DNA of 64,000 nucleotides from Chitinophagaceae bacterium (GTDB lineage Bacteria > Bacteroidota > Bacteroidia > Chitinophagales > Chitinophagaceae), in NCBI GenBank assembly GCA_016708765.1, contig JADJFD010000003.1, positions 310,001 through 374,000 on the forward strand, in the 5' to 3' direction. Below, in pieces: positions 35,884-45,799 of the stretch (positions are counted from its first letter, which is position 1; the number at the start of each line of letters is the position of its first letter). The notes beneath the pieces were generated by a model. That model was given only the letters and a program-made list of their open reading frames with translations. It ran no database searches and was not told the origin of the DNA. Position numbers and translations under genes: made by a program.

Positions 35884-36723
35884 ATGAGTTATTTAAATTT
35901 CAATGGAAAAATTTTAAGTGCGGATATTCCTGTATTGATGGCTTCTAACAGAAGTTATCGCTATGGCGATGGTTTATTTGAAACCATGCGAATACAGCAT
36001 GGTAAAATTGTGCTTGCCAATTACCATTTTGAGAGATTATTTGCCAGCCTTTCAATTTTGAAATATGATATTCCTTCCCTTTTTACACCTGCAAAACTGG
36101 AGAAAGAAATCCTCCAGTTATGCCAGCGAAATCAATGCGAAAAATTAGCTAGATTAAGGTTATCAGTTTTCAGGGGAAATGGTGGAATAAATGATGATGA
36201 TAAAAATCTGCAATACCTGATTGAATGTTGGCCGCTAAACGCTTCCATTAATCTGCTAAATGAAAATGGGTTAATAATTGATGTATATACAGATGCCAAG
36301 AAAAGTACAGACCAATTCTCCAATATCAAGTCGGCTAACTTTCTTCCTTATTCTATGGCTGCTTTGTATGCCAAAGAAAATAAGTTGAATGATTGTCTGG
36401 TTTTAAATACGGCAGGTAAGATTGCAGATTCAACAATCGCCAATCTTTTTATAATAAAGGAAAACGTAATTAAAACTCCATCTTTAGATCAAGGTTGTGT
36501 GAATGGTGTAATGAGGAGATACCTGTTAGAGAGTTTGTCTACTGCTGATTATGTGATATCCGAAACCTCGATCAGTATTCAAGATGTAACAACTGCGGAC
36601 GAAGTATTTTTGACAAATGCCATCAGCGGAATTCGCTGGGTTAAGCAATTTGAAAATGTAAATTATGGAAACGCCAAAACGATTGATATTTATAGCCGAT
36701 TCGTCAAAACAATTCATGCATAA
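35884..36723 (+). CDS. class IV PLP aminotransferase (PabC/BCAT-like)
   Basis: The 279-residue product has the fold-type IV signature: YRYGDGLFETMRI (~24-36), the PLP Lys in NIKSANFLPYSMA (~143) and EVFLTNAISGIRW near the end. Members include 4-amino-4-deoxychorismate lyase, branched-chain and D-amino acid aminotransferases. The short length and position near pterin genes lean slightly to the PabC type, but sequence alone does not decide. It is 18 nt upstream of the photolyase gene. Confidence 0.85.
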   Translation: MSYLNFNGKILSADIPVLMASNRSYRYGDGLFETMRIQHGKIVLANYHFERLFASLSILKYDIPSLFTPAKLEKEILQLCQRNQCEKLARLRLSVFRGNGGINDDDKNLQYLIECWPLNASINLLNENGLIIDVYTDAKKSTDQFSNIKSANFLPYSMAALYAKENKLNDCLVLNTAGKIADSTIANLFIIKENVIKTPSLDQGCVNGVMRRYLLESLSTADYVISETSISIQDVTTADEVFLTNAISGIRWVKQFENVNYGNAKTIDIYSRFVKTIHA

Positions 36724-36741
36724 ACTTGTTATCGCTTAAGC

Positions 36742-38046
36742 ATGAATTCTTCTATTTCTATATTCTGGTTCCGCCGTGACCTTCGCTTACATGACAATGC
36801 AGGATTATTCCATGCTTTAAAAGATAGTAATCAGGTATTGCCAATATTTATTTTCGACAGAAATATCTTGGATGAGCTTGAAGATAAAACCGACAGGCGA
36901 GTTGAATTTATACACGAGACGTTGCAGGATTTACAAAAACAATTAACGAAACTAGGTTCCACTCTTGATGTTCGATATGGCAATCCTGTGGAAATATTTA
37001 AAGAGTTGATAAATGAATATGCTGTTCAAAAAGTATTTGCAAATCATGATTATGAGCCGTATGCTAAAGAAAGAGATGCTGAGGTTGAAATTTTGTTAAG
37101 AGAAAAAAGTATAAGTTTTCATTCATATAAAGACCAGGTGATATTTGAGAAAGACGAAGTGTTGAAAGATGATGGAAAGCCTTATACTATTTTTACTCCG
37201 TATTCAAAAAAGTGGAAAATTAAGCTAACCGATTTTTTTTTAGAATGCTATAATAATAAAAAGTATTTCAAAAATTTTTATAAACAGGCGGAAAGAGAAA
37301 TTATTTCATTGGAAGTAATGGGCTTTAAATCATCTGGCCAATCATTTCCAGACAAAGAATGGAAAGGGCAGGTAATCAGACATTACAAAGAGCATAGAGA
37401 TATTCCATCTGTTGAAGGTACATCAAGGCTAAGTGTTCATCTCCGTTTTGGAACAATAAGCATCCGGTCTTTAGCAGCCGAAGCTGGAGCATTAAATGCA
37501 ATTTTCTTAAATGAACTTATCTGGCGAGATTTTTATCAGATGATTCTTTGGCATTTTCCAAATGTGGTGAGTAACTCCTTTAAACCAGCTTATGATAACA
37601 TTCAATGGAGGAATAATGAAAATGAATTTGAGTTATGGTGTAATGGGCAAACTGGTTATCCGATTGTAGATGCGGGAATGCGGGAATTAAATGAAACTGG
37701 TTTTATGCACAACAGGGTGAGAATGATTGTAGCTTCATTTCTTACAAAGCATTTGTTGATTGACTGGCGTTGGGGCGAAGCCTATTTTGCAAAAAAATTA
37801 TTGGACTTTGATCTCGCATCAAATAATGGTGGATGGCAATGGGCTGCAGGTAGTGGTTGTGATGCGGCGCCTTATTTTAGAGTTTTCAATCCTTATTTAC
37901 AAACACAAAAGTTCGATCCGGAATTAAAGTATATTAAAAAATGGGTGCCAGAATTTGAAGAGTTTACTTACCCAAAGCCTATTGTAGAACATACAATGGC
38001 AAGAAAGAGATGTTTGGAAGTATATGCAGCTGCTTTAAAGAAATAA
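36742..38046 (+). CDS. deoxyribodipyrimidine photolyase / cryptochrome family
   Basis: The 434-residue product has the N-terminal photolyase domain (SIFWFRRDLRLHDNAGL) and the C-terminal FAD-binding domain (GTSRLSVHLRFGTISI, IVDAGMRELNETGFMHNRVR, and the ASNNGGWQWAAGSGCDAAPY FAD segment). It would repair UV-induced cyclobutane pyrimidine dimers with blue light. Length and motifs fit class I CPD photolyases. Its 3' end overlaps the convergent mqnD gene by 12 nt. Confidence 0.93.
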   Translation: MNSSISIFWFRRDLRLHDNAGLFHALKDSNQVLPIFIFDRNILDELEDKTDRRVEFIHETLQDLQKQLTKLGSTLDVRYGNPVEIFKELINEYAVQKVFANHDYEPYAKERDAEVEILLREKSISFHSYKDQVIFEKDEVLKDDGKPYTIFTPYSKKWKIKLTDFFLECYNNKKYFKNFYKQAEREIISLEVMGFKSSGQSFPDKEWKGQVIRHYKEHRDIPSVEGTSRLSVHLRFGTISIRSLAAEAGALNAIFLNELIWRDFYQMILWHFPNVVSNSFKPAYDNIQWRNNENEFELWCNGQTGYPIVDAGMRELNETGFMHNRVRMIVASFLTKHLLIDWRWGEAYFAKKLLDFDLASNNGGWQWAAGSGCDAAPYFRVFNPYLQTQKFDPELKYIKKWVPEFEEFTYPKPIVEHTMARKRCLEVYAAALKK

Positions 38047-38870
38047 AGATTCTTCTTCTTCGGATTCCTCATTATTTATTTCCTGAAAAACCTGATATAA
38101 GTTTTCAATGGCAAGCTTACCTTCTTCGCCCAAATCCAAACTGTAATTATTTACATACAAGTCAATATGCTTTCGCATCACATCTTCACTCATGGTTTGC
38201 GAATGTTGTTTTACATAGTCTGTAATAGCAGGATAATTAGCAAACGCAAAATCAAGACTTTTACGAATTAGCTGATCAACTTTTATAGCTGTGGATCGCT
38301 TTATGGATTGGTTGATAGCAATTCCTCCCAATGGAATAGGCGATTCCATTTTTCTTCCCAGTATTCGCCTAAGTCTTTTATTTTATGCAATCCTTTTTGC
38401 TGATAGGTAAAACGATTTTCATGAATGATAACTCCCAGATCAGTTTCTTTATTAATTAACGCATTTTCAATTTCAGAGAACAGTATAAATGTTTTATCAA
38501 TTGCATCCGGATAGGCGAAACTGAAAAGTAAATTTGCTGTTGTATGAAGACCCGGTAATGCTATGGAAGATTGGTTTATGTCTTCAGTACTGAATTCATT
38601 GGGTGAATCGCTGATAAGAAGGGGTCCAACTCCTTTGCCCAAAGCGCTGCCTGTATTTAACAACAGGTAATTTTCCATTGATCTAAAAAAAGCAGGGAAA
38701 CTGAGTTTTGTAATATCTAATTTTCCTTCTAATGCCCATTTGTTAAGCGTTTCTACATCTTCCAAATAGACATTAAATTCTAGTCCTTCTGTATCTATTT
38801 TATTATTGACTAATGCATCGAATATAAAAGTGTCGTTGGGGCAGGGAGAAAAGCCAAGTGAAAGTTTCAA
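38035..38870 (-). pseudogene. mqnD: 1,4-dihydroxy-6-naphthoate synthase MqnD, frameshifted
   Basis: The frame from 38870 begins MKLSLGFSPCPNDTFIFDAL, the MqnD N-terminus, and runs to EYWEEK; it then leaves the family sequence. The rest (ESPIPLGGIAINQSIKRS and on to 38035) is in the next frame. One more T in the run of five at 38349-38353 (plus strand) joins them into a normal 278-residue MqnD. The enzyme converts cyclic dehypoxanthinyl futalosine to 1,4-dihydroxy-6-naphthoate in futalosine-type menaquinone synthesis. The neighbour mqnB, 18 nt upstream, acts in the same pathway, so true loss seems unlikely. Confidence 0.88.
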
Positions 38871-38888
38871 GTCAGTATATTTTAAAAG

Positions 38889-39527
38889 TTAGGATTTGTT
38901 CAACAGTTTGATAATCTCTTTGTTCAGGTTGGTAATGGATTCTTTCATGTTCCATTTTTTTTTATTTCGCTCCGTAATATAATTGGAAATAGCACGGAGT
39001 TGAATAAATGGAATCTTCTCCATCAAACAAACATAATGTAAAGCGGCACCTTCCATAGATTCCACCACTGGATTAAATGTTTCGTTATAAAATTTTACTT
39101 TTTGCTTTGAAGTAGTTATTTCATTTACCGAAATGCCCTTTACTTTTCTCAGGCTGGTTTTTTTCAGCACCTCATTGTTATTTATCAGCCATCCTTTTTT
39201 AAATGGAAACTGATCTTGCGGTACTAATTTCAAATCAAACAATGTTTTTAATTGATTCAATTCAATTACACTCTGGTCTGCAATGGCTTCTTGTTTTACA
39301 ACAACAACTTGTCCAAGTGGAATGCTTGTATCAAAACAGCCACCAACACCAGCCTGAATGACTAAGTCAGGTTTGTTTAACCGAAGTTGCCTCATTAAAG
39401 AGTATGTAGTGGCAGTAAGACCAATGCCGGTTATTAAAACGTCAATGTTTTTTATATTACTTGATTTGAAATAACCCAGAAATGGTGTTATTTCTATCGG
39501 CGTTGCAGCTACTATCAAACAGTTCAT
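38889..39527 (-). CDS. mqnB: futalosine hydrolase MqnB
   Basis: The 212-residue product is a nucleoside-phosphorylase-like hydrolase: MNCLIVAATPIEITPFL, IQAGVGGCFD (~77-86) and VVESMEGAALHYVC (~152-165), as in MqnB. It removes hypoxanthine from futalosine. It is first of the mqnB-mqnD pair and divergent from the pterin genes. Confidence 0.9.
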   Translation of the reverse strand: MNCLIVAATPIEITPFLGYFKSSNIKNIDVLITGIGLTATTYSLMRQLRLNKPDLVIQAGVGGCFDTSIPLGQVVVVKQEAIADQSVIELNQLKTLFDLKLVPQDQFPFKKGWLINNNEVLKKTSLRKVKGISVNEITTSKQKVKFYNETFNPVVESMEGAALHYVCLMEKIPFIQLRAISNYITERNKKKWNMKESITNLNKEIIKLLNKS

Positions 39528-39628
39528 GGCATAAAAATATACAAATGCCAGTTATCGTTTCAAGAAATTGATATCTTGGAACAAGAAATTGTTTTAAGAA
39601 TCGCTATTAAAAAGAGCATTTTTTAAAT

Positions 39629-39636
39629 TATATTTG
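39629..39636 (+). promoter_or_regulatory. putative -7 box of the pterin gene operon
   Basis: TATATTTG matches TAnnTTTG, 73 nt upstream of the first PTPS-family ATG. No clean -33 box. Confidence 0.45.
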
Positions 39637-39642
39637 CGCCTC

Positions 39643-39695
39643 CCTTACCAAATGGTAAGGATTCACAATTTCCTCCGCCCAACGCTGTGAGGAAA
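39643..39695 (+). promoter_or_regulatory. structured 5' leader before the first PTPS-family gene
   Basis: Two 7-bp perfect stems stand in tandem: CCTTACC-AAAT-GGTAAGG (39643-39660) and TTTCCTC/GAGGAAA with a 13-base loop (39669-39695), 14 nt before the ATG. I could not match a known riboswitch; the preQ1 and THF classes were considered. Confidence 0.4.
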
Positions 39696-39709
39696 CTAAA
39701 AAGTAAAGC

Positions 39710-40120
39710 ATGGTTTACTTAACGAGGTCTGAACACTTCAACGCCGCACACAAACTCTACAATCCGGCCTGGAGCTACAAAAAAAATGAAGAAGTTTTTG
39801 GTAAATGCGCCAATGAAAACTGGCATGGTCATAACTATGAATTGCTTGTAACTATTAAAGGAGAACCTAGCTCCGATACAGGTTTTGTTTTCGATGTTAA
39901 GAAACTGAGCAATATTATTAAAGATCATGTGATTGAAAAGATTGATCATCGAAATCTTAATATTGATGTGCCTTTTATGCAAGGTAAAATGTGCAGTACA
40001 GAAAATCTGGCCATTGCCATTTGGAATGAATTGTCGCCACATTTACCTGCAGATGTAAAGCTGCATTGTATTAAGCTTTACGAAACACCAAGGATTTATG
40101 TAGAATATTTTGGTGAATAG
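39710..40120 (+). CDS. 6-pyruvoyl-tetrahydropterin synthase / QueD family (copy 1)
   Basis: The 136-residue product has the zinc ligands in HFNAAHKL (His) and WHGHNYELL, the catalytic Cys in FGKCANENW, the DHRNLN pair (Asp-His) and the substrate Glu in YETPRIYVEY. It converts 7,8-dihydroneopterin triphosphate either to 6-pyruvoyl-tetrahydropterin or to carboxytetrahydropterin. All active-site residues are kept. A paralog follows 66 nt on, then folE, which makes the substrate. Confidence 0.9.
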   Translation: MVYLTRSEHFNAAHKLYNPAWSYKKNEEVFGKCANENWHGHNYELLVTIKGEPSSDTGFVFDVKKLSNIIKDHVIEKIDHRNLNIDVPFMQGKMCSTENLAIAIWNELSPHLPADVKLHCIKLYETPRIYVEYFGE

Positions 40121-40186
40121 TAGCCATTTATTCAACTTTTCCCGATTTTATATGTTTCTATCTTTTCATTTACGTAATTTGAATCA

Positions 40187-40600
40187 ATGAGTAAAAAGGT
40201 AGCTGTTTTTAGAAAAGAACATTTTAATGCTGCACACCGATTATTTAATCCAGGATGGGATGACGAAACCAATGAGAAAATTTTTGGAAAATGTTCATTG
40301 CCAAATTTTCATGGACATAACTATGAGTTAGAAGTAAAAGTAGTTGGAGAGCCTGATCCGCAAACGGGTTATGTTATGGATATGAAAGTCCTTAGCGATT
40401 TAATAAAAAATGAAATTCATTCACGGTTTGATCATAAAAATCTGAACTTGGATACAGAAGAGTTTAAGGGGGTTAATCCGACGGCAGAAAACATAGCAAT
40501 CGTTATTTACGAATTATTGAGAAATAAAATTGAAAGTAAGTTTGATTTGCAGATAAGGTTGTACGAAACACCAAGAAATTATGTTGAATATCCTATTTAA
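40187..40600 (+). CDS. 6-pyruvoyl-tetrahydropterin synthase / QueD family (copy 2)
   Basis: The 137-residue product is a diverged paralog of the preceding gene with HFNAAHRLFNP, FGKCSLPNFHGHNYELE, FDHKNLN and YETPRNYVEY, so it too keeps every catalytic and zinc residue. Two intact copies next to folE suggest two products or a heteromer, for example one biopterin-type and one queuosine-type enzyme. No queC or queE gene is in view. Confidence 0.9.
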   Translation: MSKKVAVFRKEHFNAAHRLFNPGWDDETNEKIFGKCSLPNFHGHNYELEVKVVGEPDPQTGYVMDMKVLSDLIKNEIHSRFDHKNLNLDTEEFKGVNPTAENIAIVIYELLRNKIESKFDLQIRLYETPRNYVEYPI

Positions 40601-40642
40601 TAACTTGAATTTTTGATTTTAATAATTTAGAATTTTAATATT

Positions 40643-41239
40643 ATGGCATATAAAAAAATAGAACAGTACGATGAAGATGTTACATCAGGATTGATGAAAA
40701 ACTACAAGGATGTACTTGGTTTAATTGGAGAAGAATCGGACAGGGAAGGGCTGCAAAAAACACCTGAGCGGCTTGCTAAAGCAATGCAATATCTTACACA
40801 AGGTTATAATCTTGATGCAAGAGCAATAATTAATTCAGCGAAATTTCATGAGCCGGTGAGTGAGATGATTGTTGTAAAAGATATTGAAATTTATAGTATG
40901 TGTGAGCATCATATGTTGCCCTTTATTGGTAAAGCTCATGTGGCGTATATACCCAACGGATGGATAACAGGACTTAGTAAAATAGCAAGAGTGGTGGATG
41001 TATATGCAAGGCGATTGCAGGTACAGGAAAGGTTGACGGTAGAAATAATGAATGCAATTAAGGAAACATTGAATCCATTGGGTGTTGCTGTAGTAATAGA
41101 AGCCAAGCACTTATGTATGATGATGCGGGGTGTACAAAAACAAAATTCATCTACAACTACTTCTGCTTTTGATGGTGAATTTCAAAAAAATTCCAGCAGA
41201 AGTGAGTTTTTGAAACTAATCACAGCAGATTTACATTAA
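40643..41239 (+). CDS. folE: GTP cyclohydrolase I
   Basis: The 198-residue product has YSMCEHHMLPFIGKAHVAYI (zinc Cys and the HH pair), ITGLSKIARVVDVYARRLQ and the second zinc Cys in AKHLCMMMRGV. It turns GTP into 7,8-dihydroneopterin triphosphate, the entry to folate and pterin synthesis and the substrate of the two enzymes encoded upstream. Third gene of a pterin operon. Confidence 0.95.
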   Translation: MAYKKIEQYDEDVTSGLMKNYKDVLGLIGEESDREGLQKTPERLAKAMQYLTQGYNLDARAIINSAKFHEPVSEMIVVKDIEIYSMCEHHMLPFIGKAHVAYIPNGWITGLSKIARVVDVYARRLQVQERLTVEIMNAIKETLNPLGVAVVIEAKHLCMMMRGVQKQNSSTTTSAFDGEFQKNSSRSEFLKLITADLH

Positions 41240-41243
41240 AGTT

Positions 41244-41251
41244 TATATTTG
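41244..41251 (+). promoter_or_regulatory. putative -7 box of the fabD promoter
   Basis: TATATTTG matches TAnnTTTG, 69 nt before the fabD ATG. Confidence 0.4.
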
Positions 41252-41320
41252 CAATTGCAAAGAAGTTTGATTGTATTACAGTCAAACTTTTTTTGTCTGG
41301 GGCGGGGTAAATTTTTAAGT

Positions 41321-42211
41321 ATGAAGCAAGCATTTATTTTTCCAGGTCAAGGTTCGCAATTTTCAGGCATGGGAAAGGAACATTTTGAAAATAGTGCATT
41401 CGCCAATAAACTATTCGAACAGGCAAATGAGGTGCTTGGTTTCAGGATATCTGATGTTATGTTCAATGGAACAGAAGCTGACTTAAAGCAAACCAACGTA
41501 ACTCAACCTGCTGTTTTTCTACATTCAATCATTGCATACAGAAGTATAAATAATGGCAAGCCAGATATGGTTGCCGGTCATTCATTGGGCGAATTTTCAG
41601 CATTAGTTGCCAATGGAACGTTGAGTTTTGATGATGCTTTAAAATTGGTTTCAATCAGAGCAACAGCTATGCAAAAAGCTTGTGAAGTAGTTCCATCTAC
41701 AATGGCGGCTGTATTAAATCTTGCCGACGAAAAAGTAGAGGAAATTTGTGCTGAAGTGCAAGCTGAAACCGGCGAAGTTGTTGTGGCTGCTAATTATAAT
41801 TGCCCCGGACAATTAGTAATCAGCGGAACTGTAAAAGGTATAGAAATTGCTTGCGAAAGAATGAAAGCCGCTGGTGCTAAAAGAGCTTTGGTGTTGCCAG
41901 TTGGTGGCGCATTTCATTCGCCGTTGATGCTTCCTGCAAAGGAAGAATTAGCAGCTGCAATTGAATCAACAAAATTTCATACCCCTACTTGTGCCGTTTA
42001 CCAGAATGTGGTGGCAAAACCTGTAATGGATAATGAAGAAATAAAACAGAATCTGATTGACCAGTTAACTGGACCGGTACGCTGGTCGCAAAGTGTACAA
42101 GCCATGATTGCAAATGGTGCAACGAAATTTACAGAAGCTGGTCCAGGAAAAGTTTTGCAGGGATTAGTTTTAAAGATTAATAAAGAAATGCAGGTGGACG
42201 GGGTAAGCTAA
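41321..42211 (+). CDS. fabD: malonyl-CoA:ACP S-malonyltransferase
   Basis: The 296-residue product begins MKQAFIFPGQGSQFSGMGKE and has the active-site Ser in GHSLGEFSAL (~87) and the His in GGAFHSPLM. It loads malonyl groups on ACP for fatty acid synthesis. The ATG at 41321 is chosen because the 24 residues upstream in the open frame have no relation to FabD. Convergent with the GNAT gene. Confidence 0.95.
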   Translation: MKQAFIFPGQGSQFSGMGKEHFENSAFANKLFEQANEVLGFRISDVMFNGTEADLKQTNVTQPAVFLHSIIAYRSINNGKPDMVAGHSLGEFSALVANGTLSFDDALKLVSIRATAMQKACEVVPSTMAAVLNLADEKVEEICAEVQAETGEVVVAANYNCPGQLVISGTVKGIEIACERMKAAGAKRALVLPVGGAFHSPLMLPAKEELAAAIESTKFHTPTCAVYQNVVAKPVMDNEEIKQNLIDQLTGPVRWSQSVQAMIANGATKFTEAGPGKVLQGLVLKINKEMQVDGVS

Positions 42212-42213
42212 TG

Positions 42214-42663
42214 CTAAACATATAATGAGCAATTCACCCATTCTCCATCAAAATCAGCATTATATTTTTTATAGAAATTAATAGCAGGTTCATTCCATTC
42301 CAATACCTGCCAAACGATACGATGTAGCTTTTTTTCTTTGGCCTCTTCGATTAGTCTATCGAATAATAGTTTGCCAATCTTCTTTCCTCTCATCGATTCA
42401 GTTACAATAATGTCTTCGAGGTACATGGCTTGCCCTTTCCAGGTGGAGTAGCGGATATAGTATAATGCAAAACCATGAATCGCTCCATTTTCTTCTGCAA
42501 CAAAACTCCACCAAATCGGTTTATCTCCAAAACCACTTTCTTCAAAATGTGCTAAGGTTACAGTTACATCATCTGGTGCTTTTTCATAAACAGCAAGCTC
42601 TGTTATTAATTCTAACAATCTTGGGCAATCTTCTTTAAGAGCTCTGCGGATATTGATTTTCAT
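42214..42663 (-). CDS. GNAT-family N-acetyltransferase (SSAT/thialysine-type)
   Basis: The 149-residue product has the GNAT acetyl-CoA motif in IIVTESMRGKKIGKLLFDRL (~86-105) and YKKYNADFDGEW at its end, most like the small diamine or thialysine N-epsilon-acetyltransferase group. Substrate not proven. It ends 1 nt before the serine hydrolase gene and may be transcribed with it. Confidence 0.85.
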   Translation of the reverse strand: MKINIRRALKEDCPRLLELITELAVYEKAPDDVTVTLAHFEESGFGDKPIWWSFVAEENGAIHGFALYYIRYSTWKGQAMYLEDIIVTESMRGKKIGKLLFDRLIEEAKEKKLHRIVWQVLEWNEPAINFYKKYNADFDGEWVNCSLYV

Positions 42664-42664
42664 A

Positions 42665-44483
42665 TTACTTTATTTTCTTTGCTTTAAAATTACCGTTAGG
42701 CTGAACAAAAGTGAGGTTTGTAATTTCTCCTTTATCATTTTCGTCAAAAACAATGCTATAACCTTTTAATATTTTTAAGTCAAACTTATTCTTTTCTGTT
42801 GGTACTAATTCGTACTCCGGTTGGCCTTCAATGAATGCATACAACGTTTTTCCTTCTTTGATGTAAAGCTTGGCATTTGTGCCCGGTGTAAGTTCGTATT
42901 CACCAACATATTTTTCTAATTCACCTTTTACTATTTCTTTTGCTTTTGTTGATCTTGTAAATTCAATATCTTTTAAGCCACCTTGAAGTGGTAAAAGAAC
43001 AGAAGAGATTTCGCCAGCTACAGTTTGAAGAAATTGTAACTTGATATTTTCCTTCTGTGAAGTATCAATTCCTTCTTCTTTATCAATACCTAATCCTTCA
43101 AATACGTCGTAATGATAGTGTCGTAACCACAGGTCGCCATTAGGCGTAAACATTATCAATGAATCGTTGCGATTAGTAATTTCAAATGTTCCATATCCGG
43201 GATTATTATAAAGTCCGGTATAATCATTTTGTTTATGAGAAGGATTAGTTCCTAGTTTTTTATTACTACTTACGTTCTTTTCAGCTTCTTTTTCTTCTTT
43301 CTTTGCTTTTGCATCGGCATTATTTCTTCGGCCATTCCAGTCAATTGGCTTTATGCCTAATATGCGGTCAGCAATCATATTTCTTACAATGCCAGGTATA
43401 GAGGATGCATTTTGATTAGACAATACAATAATGCCAATACTATCAGACGGGAAAAAGGAAGTGCTTGCAGAAAAGCCATCTATATTTCCTCCATGTTCTA
43501 CACGGTAATGTCCACGATAAGACGATATCATCCAGCCAAACCCATAGTTGCTAAGAAATGCATCTGGTATTTCTTTATCAGGAATTGCTGGACTAATTAC
43601 CATCTGCGAACTCATCGCTTCTCTTACATACGATGAAGGAAGTATTTCATTGCCGTTAAATTTTCCTCCATTAATCCAAGTCGTTACCCAGTTTGCCATT
43701 TCTGAAACATTGCTGTTTATACTTCCGGCGGGAGCCATGCCAGCAATATCATAATAATCTGTTTTTTTAATGATGCTGTCTTTGTAAATGGTATATCCTT
43801 TTGCTACTTCCATTCCTTTTTTCAAACCATCAATAGAAAGGCTCGAAGATTTCATCCCGAGGGATTAAATATTTTTCCTGAATGTTCGTTTCCCAAGATT
43901 TGCTGGTTAATTTTTCTGAAATCATTGCCTGCGTAAGAAACATAAGATTATTATACTGCCATATTTCCCGAAGGCCTGCTGTTGGTTCTTGGTATTGTAT
44001 GCGGCGCATCAAACTATCTTTAGAATGGGTATTGAATAAATACCATGAATAATCATGACGGGGTAAACCAGTGCGATGAGTCATCATGTCTCGAACTGTT
44101 ACAGAGTTATTCAGGTTGTCATTAAAGAAATGCAGTTCTGGTAAATATTCTCTTGCTGGTTTATCATAATCTAATTTACCTTCTTTATTAAGCAAGCCTA
44201 ATAATGAAGAAGTAAACGCTTTGGTACAAGATCCAATGGCGAACATGGTAGTTGGTGTAACGGGTATTTTATTTTCAAAATCACGGTAGCCAAATCCTTT
44301 TGCATATAAAATTTTATTCTTACTCACAACTGCTACTGCAAAACCAGCAGCCTTCCGATCTTTCAATACTCTTTGAAAAGCTGTATCTAATCCGGCGAAT
44401 GGATCAGCAGTAACATTTTTTTTCTTTTGGGCAAAAGAAAATATACTTGAGGAAAGCAATAAAATAGTAAGCAGTTGTTTCAT
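42665..44483 (-). pseudogene. serine beta-lactamase-like hydrolase with DUF3471-like tail, frameshifted
   Basis: The frame from 44483 carries a signal peptide, the SxxK motif SCTK in IGSCTKAFTS (~87) and the YNN motif (WQYNNLMF); it leaves the family sequence at KYLIP. The next frame, from 43855, carries MKSSSLSIDGLKKG..., the third motif HGG (VEHGGNIDGF) and a C-terminal domain of the DUF3471 type. Restoring two bases near 43856-43863 (CCCTCGGG from CCCTCTCGGG, giving IPLGMKSSS) yields 606 residues of continuous family sequence. The intact protein would be a periplasmic class C beta-lactamase or esterase-like enzyme. Unlike the other breaks this is a dinucleotide. Confidence 0.8.
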
Positions 44484-44516
44484 GATATTATTTATTATAA
44501 GCGTGATATGATGTAA

Positions 44517-45739
44517 TTAGTTTTTAAGTGCCTGATCTAAATCGGCAATTATATCCGTCAGGTTTTCAATCCCAACATTCATTCTTATCAAACCGTCTGT
44601 AATGCCGTATTTTTCTTTTTCTTCTTTTGGCACACTGTAATGTGTCATCGATGCAGGATGTGAAAGTAAGGAATCACAGGTTCCTAAAGAAACCGTTCGT
44701 GTACACATTTGTAATTTATTCATGAAATTAATACCGCCTTGAAATCCACTTTTTAACTCAAAACTTAACATGGCTCCGGGATGACGCATTTGTTTCATCG
44801 CAACGGCATGATCGGGATGAGAAGCGAGACCAGTATAATTAACTTTAGCAACGGCAGGATGTGTTTCTAAAAAACTGGCTACTTTCATTGCATTTGCACA
44901 ATGTCTGTCCATTCTTAGTTCCAACGTTTTCATGCCATTGATCAATAAAAAGGCATCAAAAGGATTTGCATTACCTCCTAATGTTTTTGCCATTTTAGAT
45001 ACCCTGTTTTCATGAAATCTAAATCAGTTCCTAAGAGGATGCCGCCAATGGCTGTTCCATGTCCATTTAAAAATTTGGTAGTAGAGTGTACAATGAAATC
45101 AACACCAAATTGAAAAGGCTGTTGCAGATAGGGTGTAGCAAATGTGTTATCGCAGGCAGTCAATAATCCGTTTTGTTTTGCAAGCTCACAAAGTTGTTCT
45201 ATATCCACACATTGAATAGTTGGGTTTGCAGGAGTTTCTATATAAAGCATCTTGATCGCCTTATCTTTTTTTATAGCATCTACAGCATTGTTAATATTCC
45301 GCAGATCAGCAATTATTGCAGTAATGCCAAGTGACGGCAACACTTTGCTCATTATTTCTTCGGTGCCCCCATACAATGAATAATGGGTAAGGATTTTATC
45401 ACCCGGTTTTAATGTACTTAATAAAAGTGTAGTGATGGTGGCCATTCCGGAGGCATGTAGAATTCCTTTTGCTTCCAAAGCCAAACCATTTTTTTTAATG
45501 CCAAATGTTTCCAGTGCTGCAATTTTATTTTCCGCTTCGGTAAAAGTAGGATTGCCCCAGCGGCTGTATATATAACCTTCTTCTTGTCCGCTAAAACGGC
45601 GCATACCTTGCTCAGCTTCATCAAATACAAATGTGCTACTGGCATAAATAGGAACAAGGTGAGCATAATTAGGATCTTGCTTATGTCCCGCATGCACTGC
45701 TACTGAGCCCCATCCTGAAAGGGGAAAACTTTTATCCAT
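44517..45739 (-). pseudogene. Cys/Met-metabolism PLP lyase (methionine gamma-lyase type), frameshifted
   Basis: The first part (45739-44978) has the N-terminal domain (PIYASSTFVFDEAEQG) and the PLP Lys in HSTTKFLNGHGT. The second part (44993-44517) has LGGNANPFDAFLLINGMKT and the substrate-binding domain to the C-terminus. One missing base near 45002-45004 (GGG for GGGG, giving FMKTGVSKMAKTLGG) joins them into 407 residues. The family covers methionine gamma-lyase, cystathionine gamma-lyase and homocysteine synthases; substrate is not decided by the visible motifs. Confidence 0.82.
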
Positions 45740-45799
45740 ATAAACTATTATAAAGGTGAAATTTGAATAATAATAGAACTATACCAAAGCTAAATTAAA

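Noticed and set aside
39643..39695. preQ1 or THF riboswitch before the PTPS-family gene
   Set aside because: The tandem hairpins lack the recognisable pseudoknot pattern of either class.
41249..41320. Longer fabD start with 24 more residues
   Set aside because: The added residues contain the putative promoter region and have no similarity to FabD, which begins at MKQAFIFPGQG.
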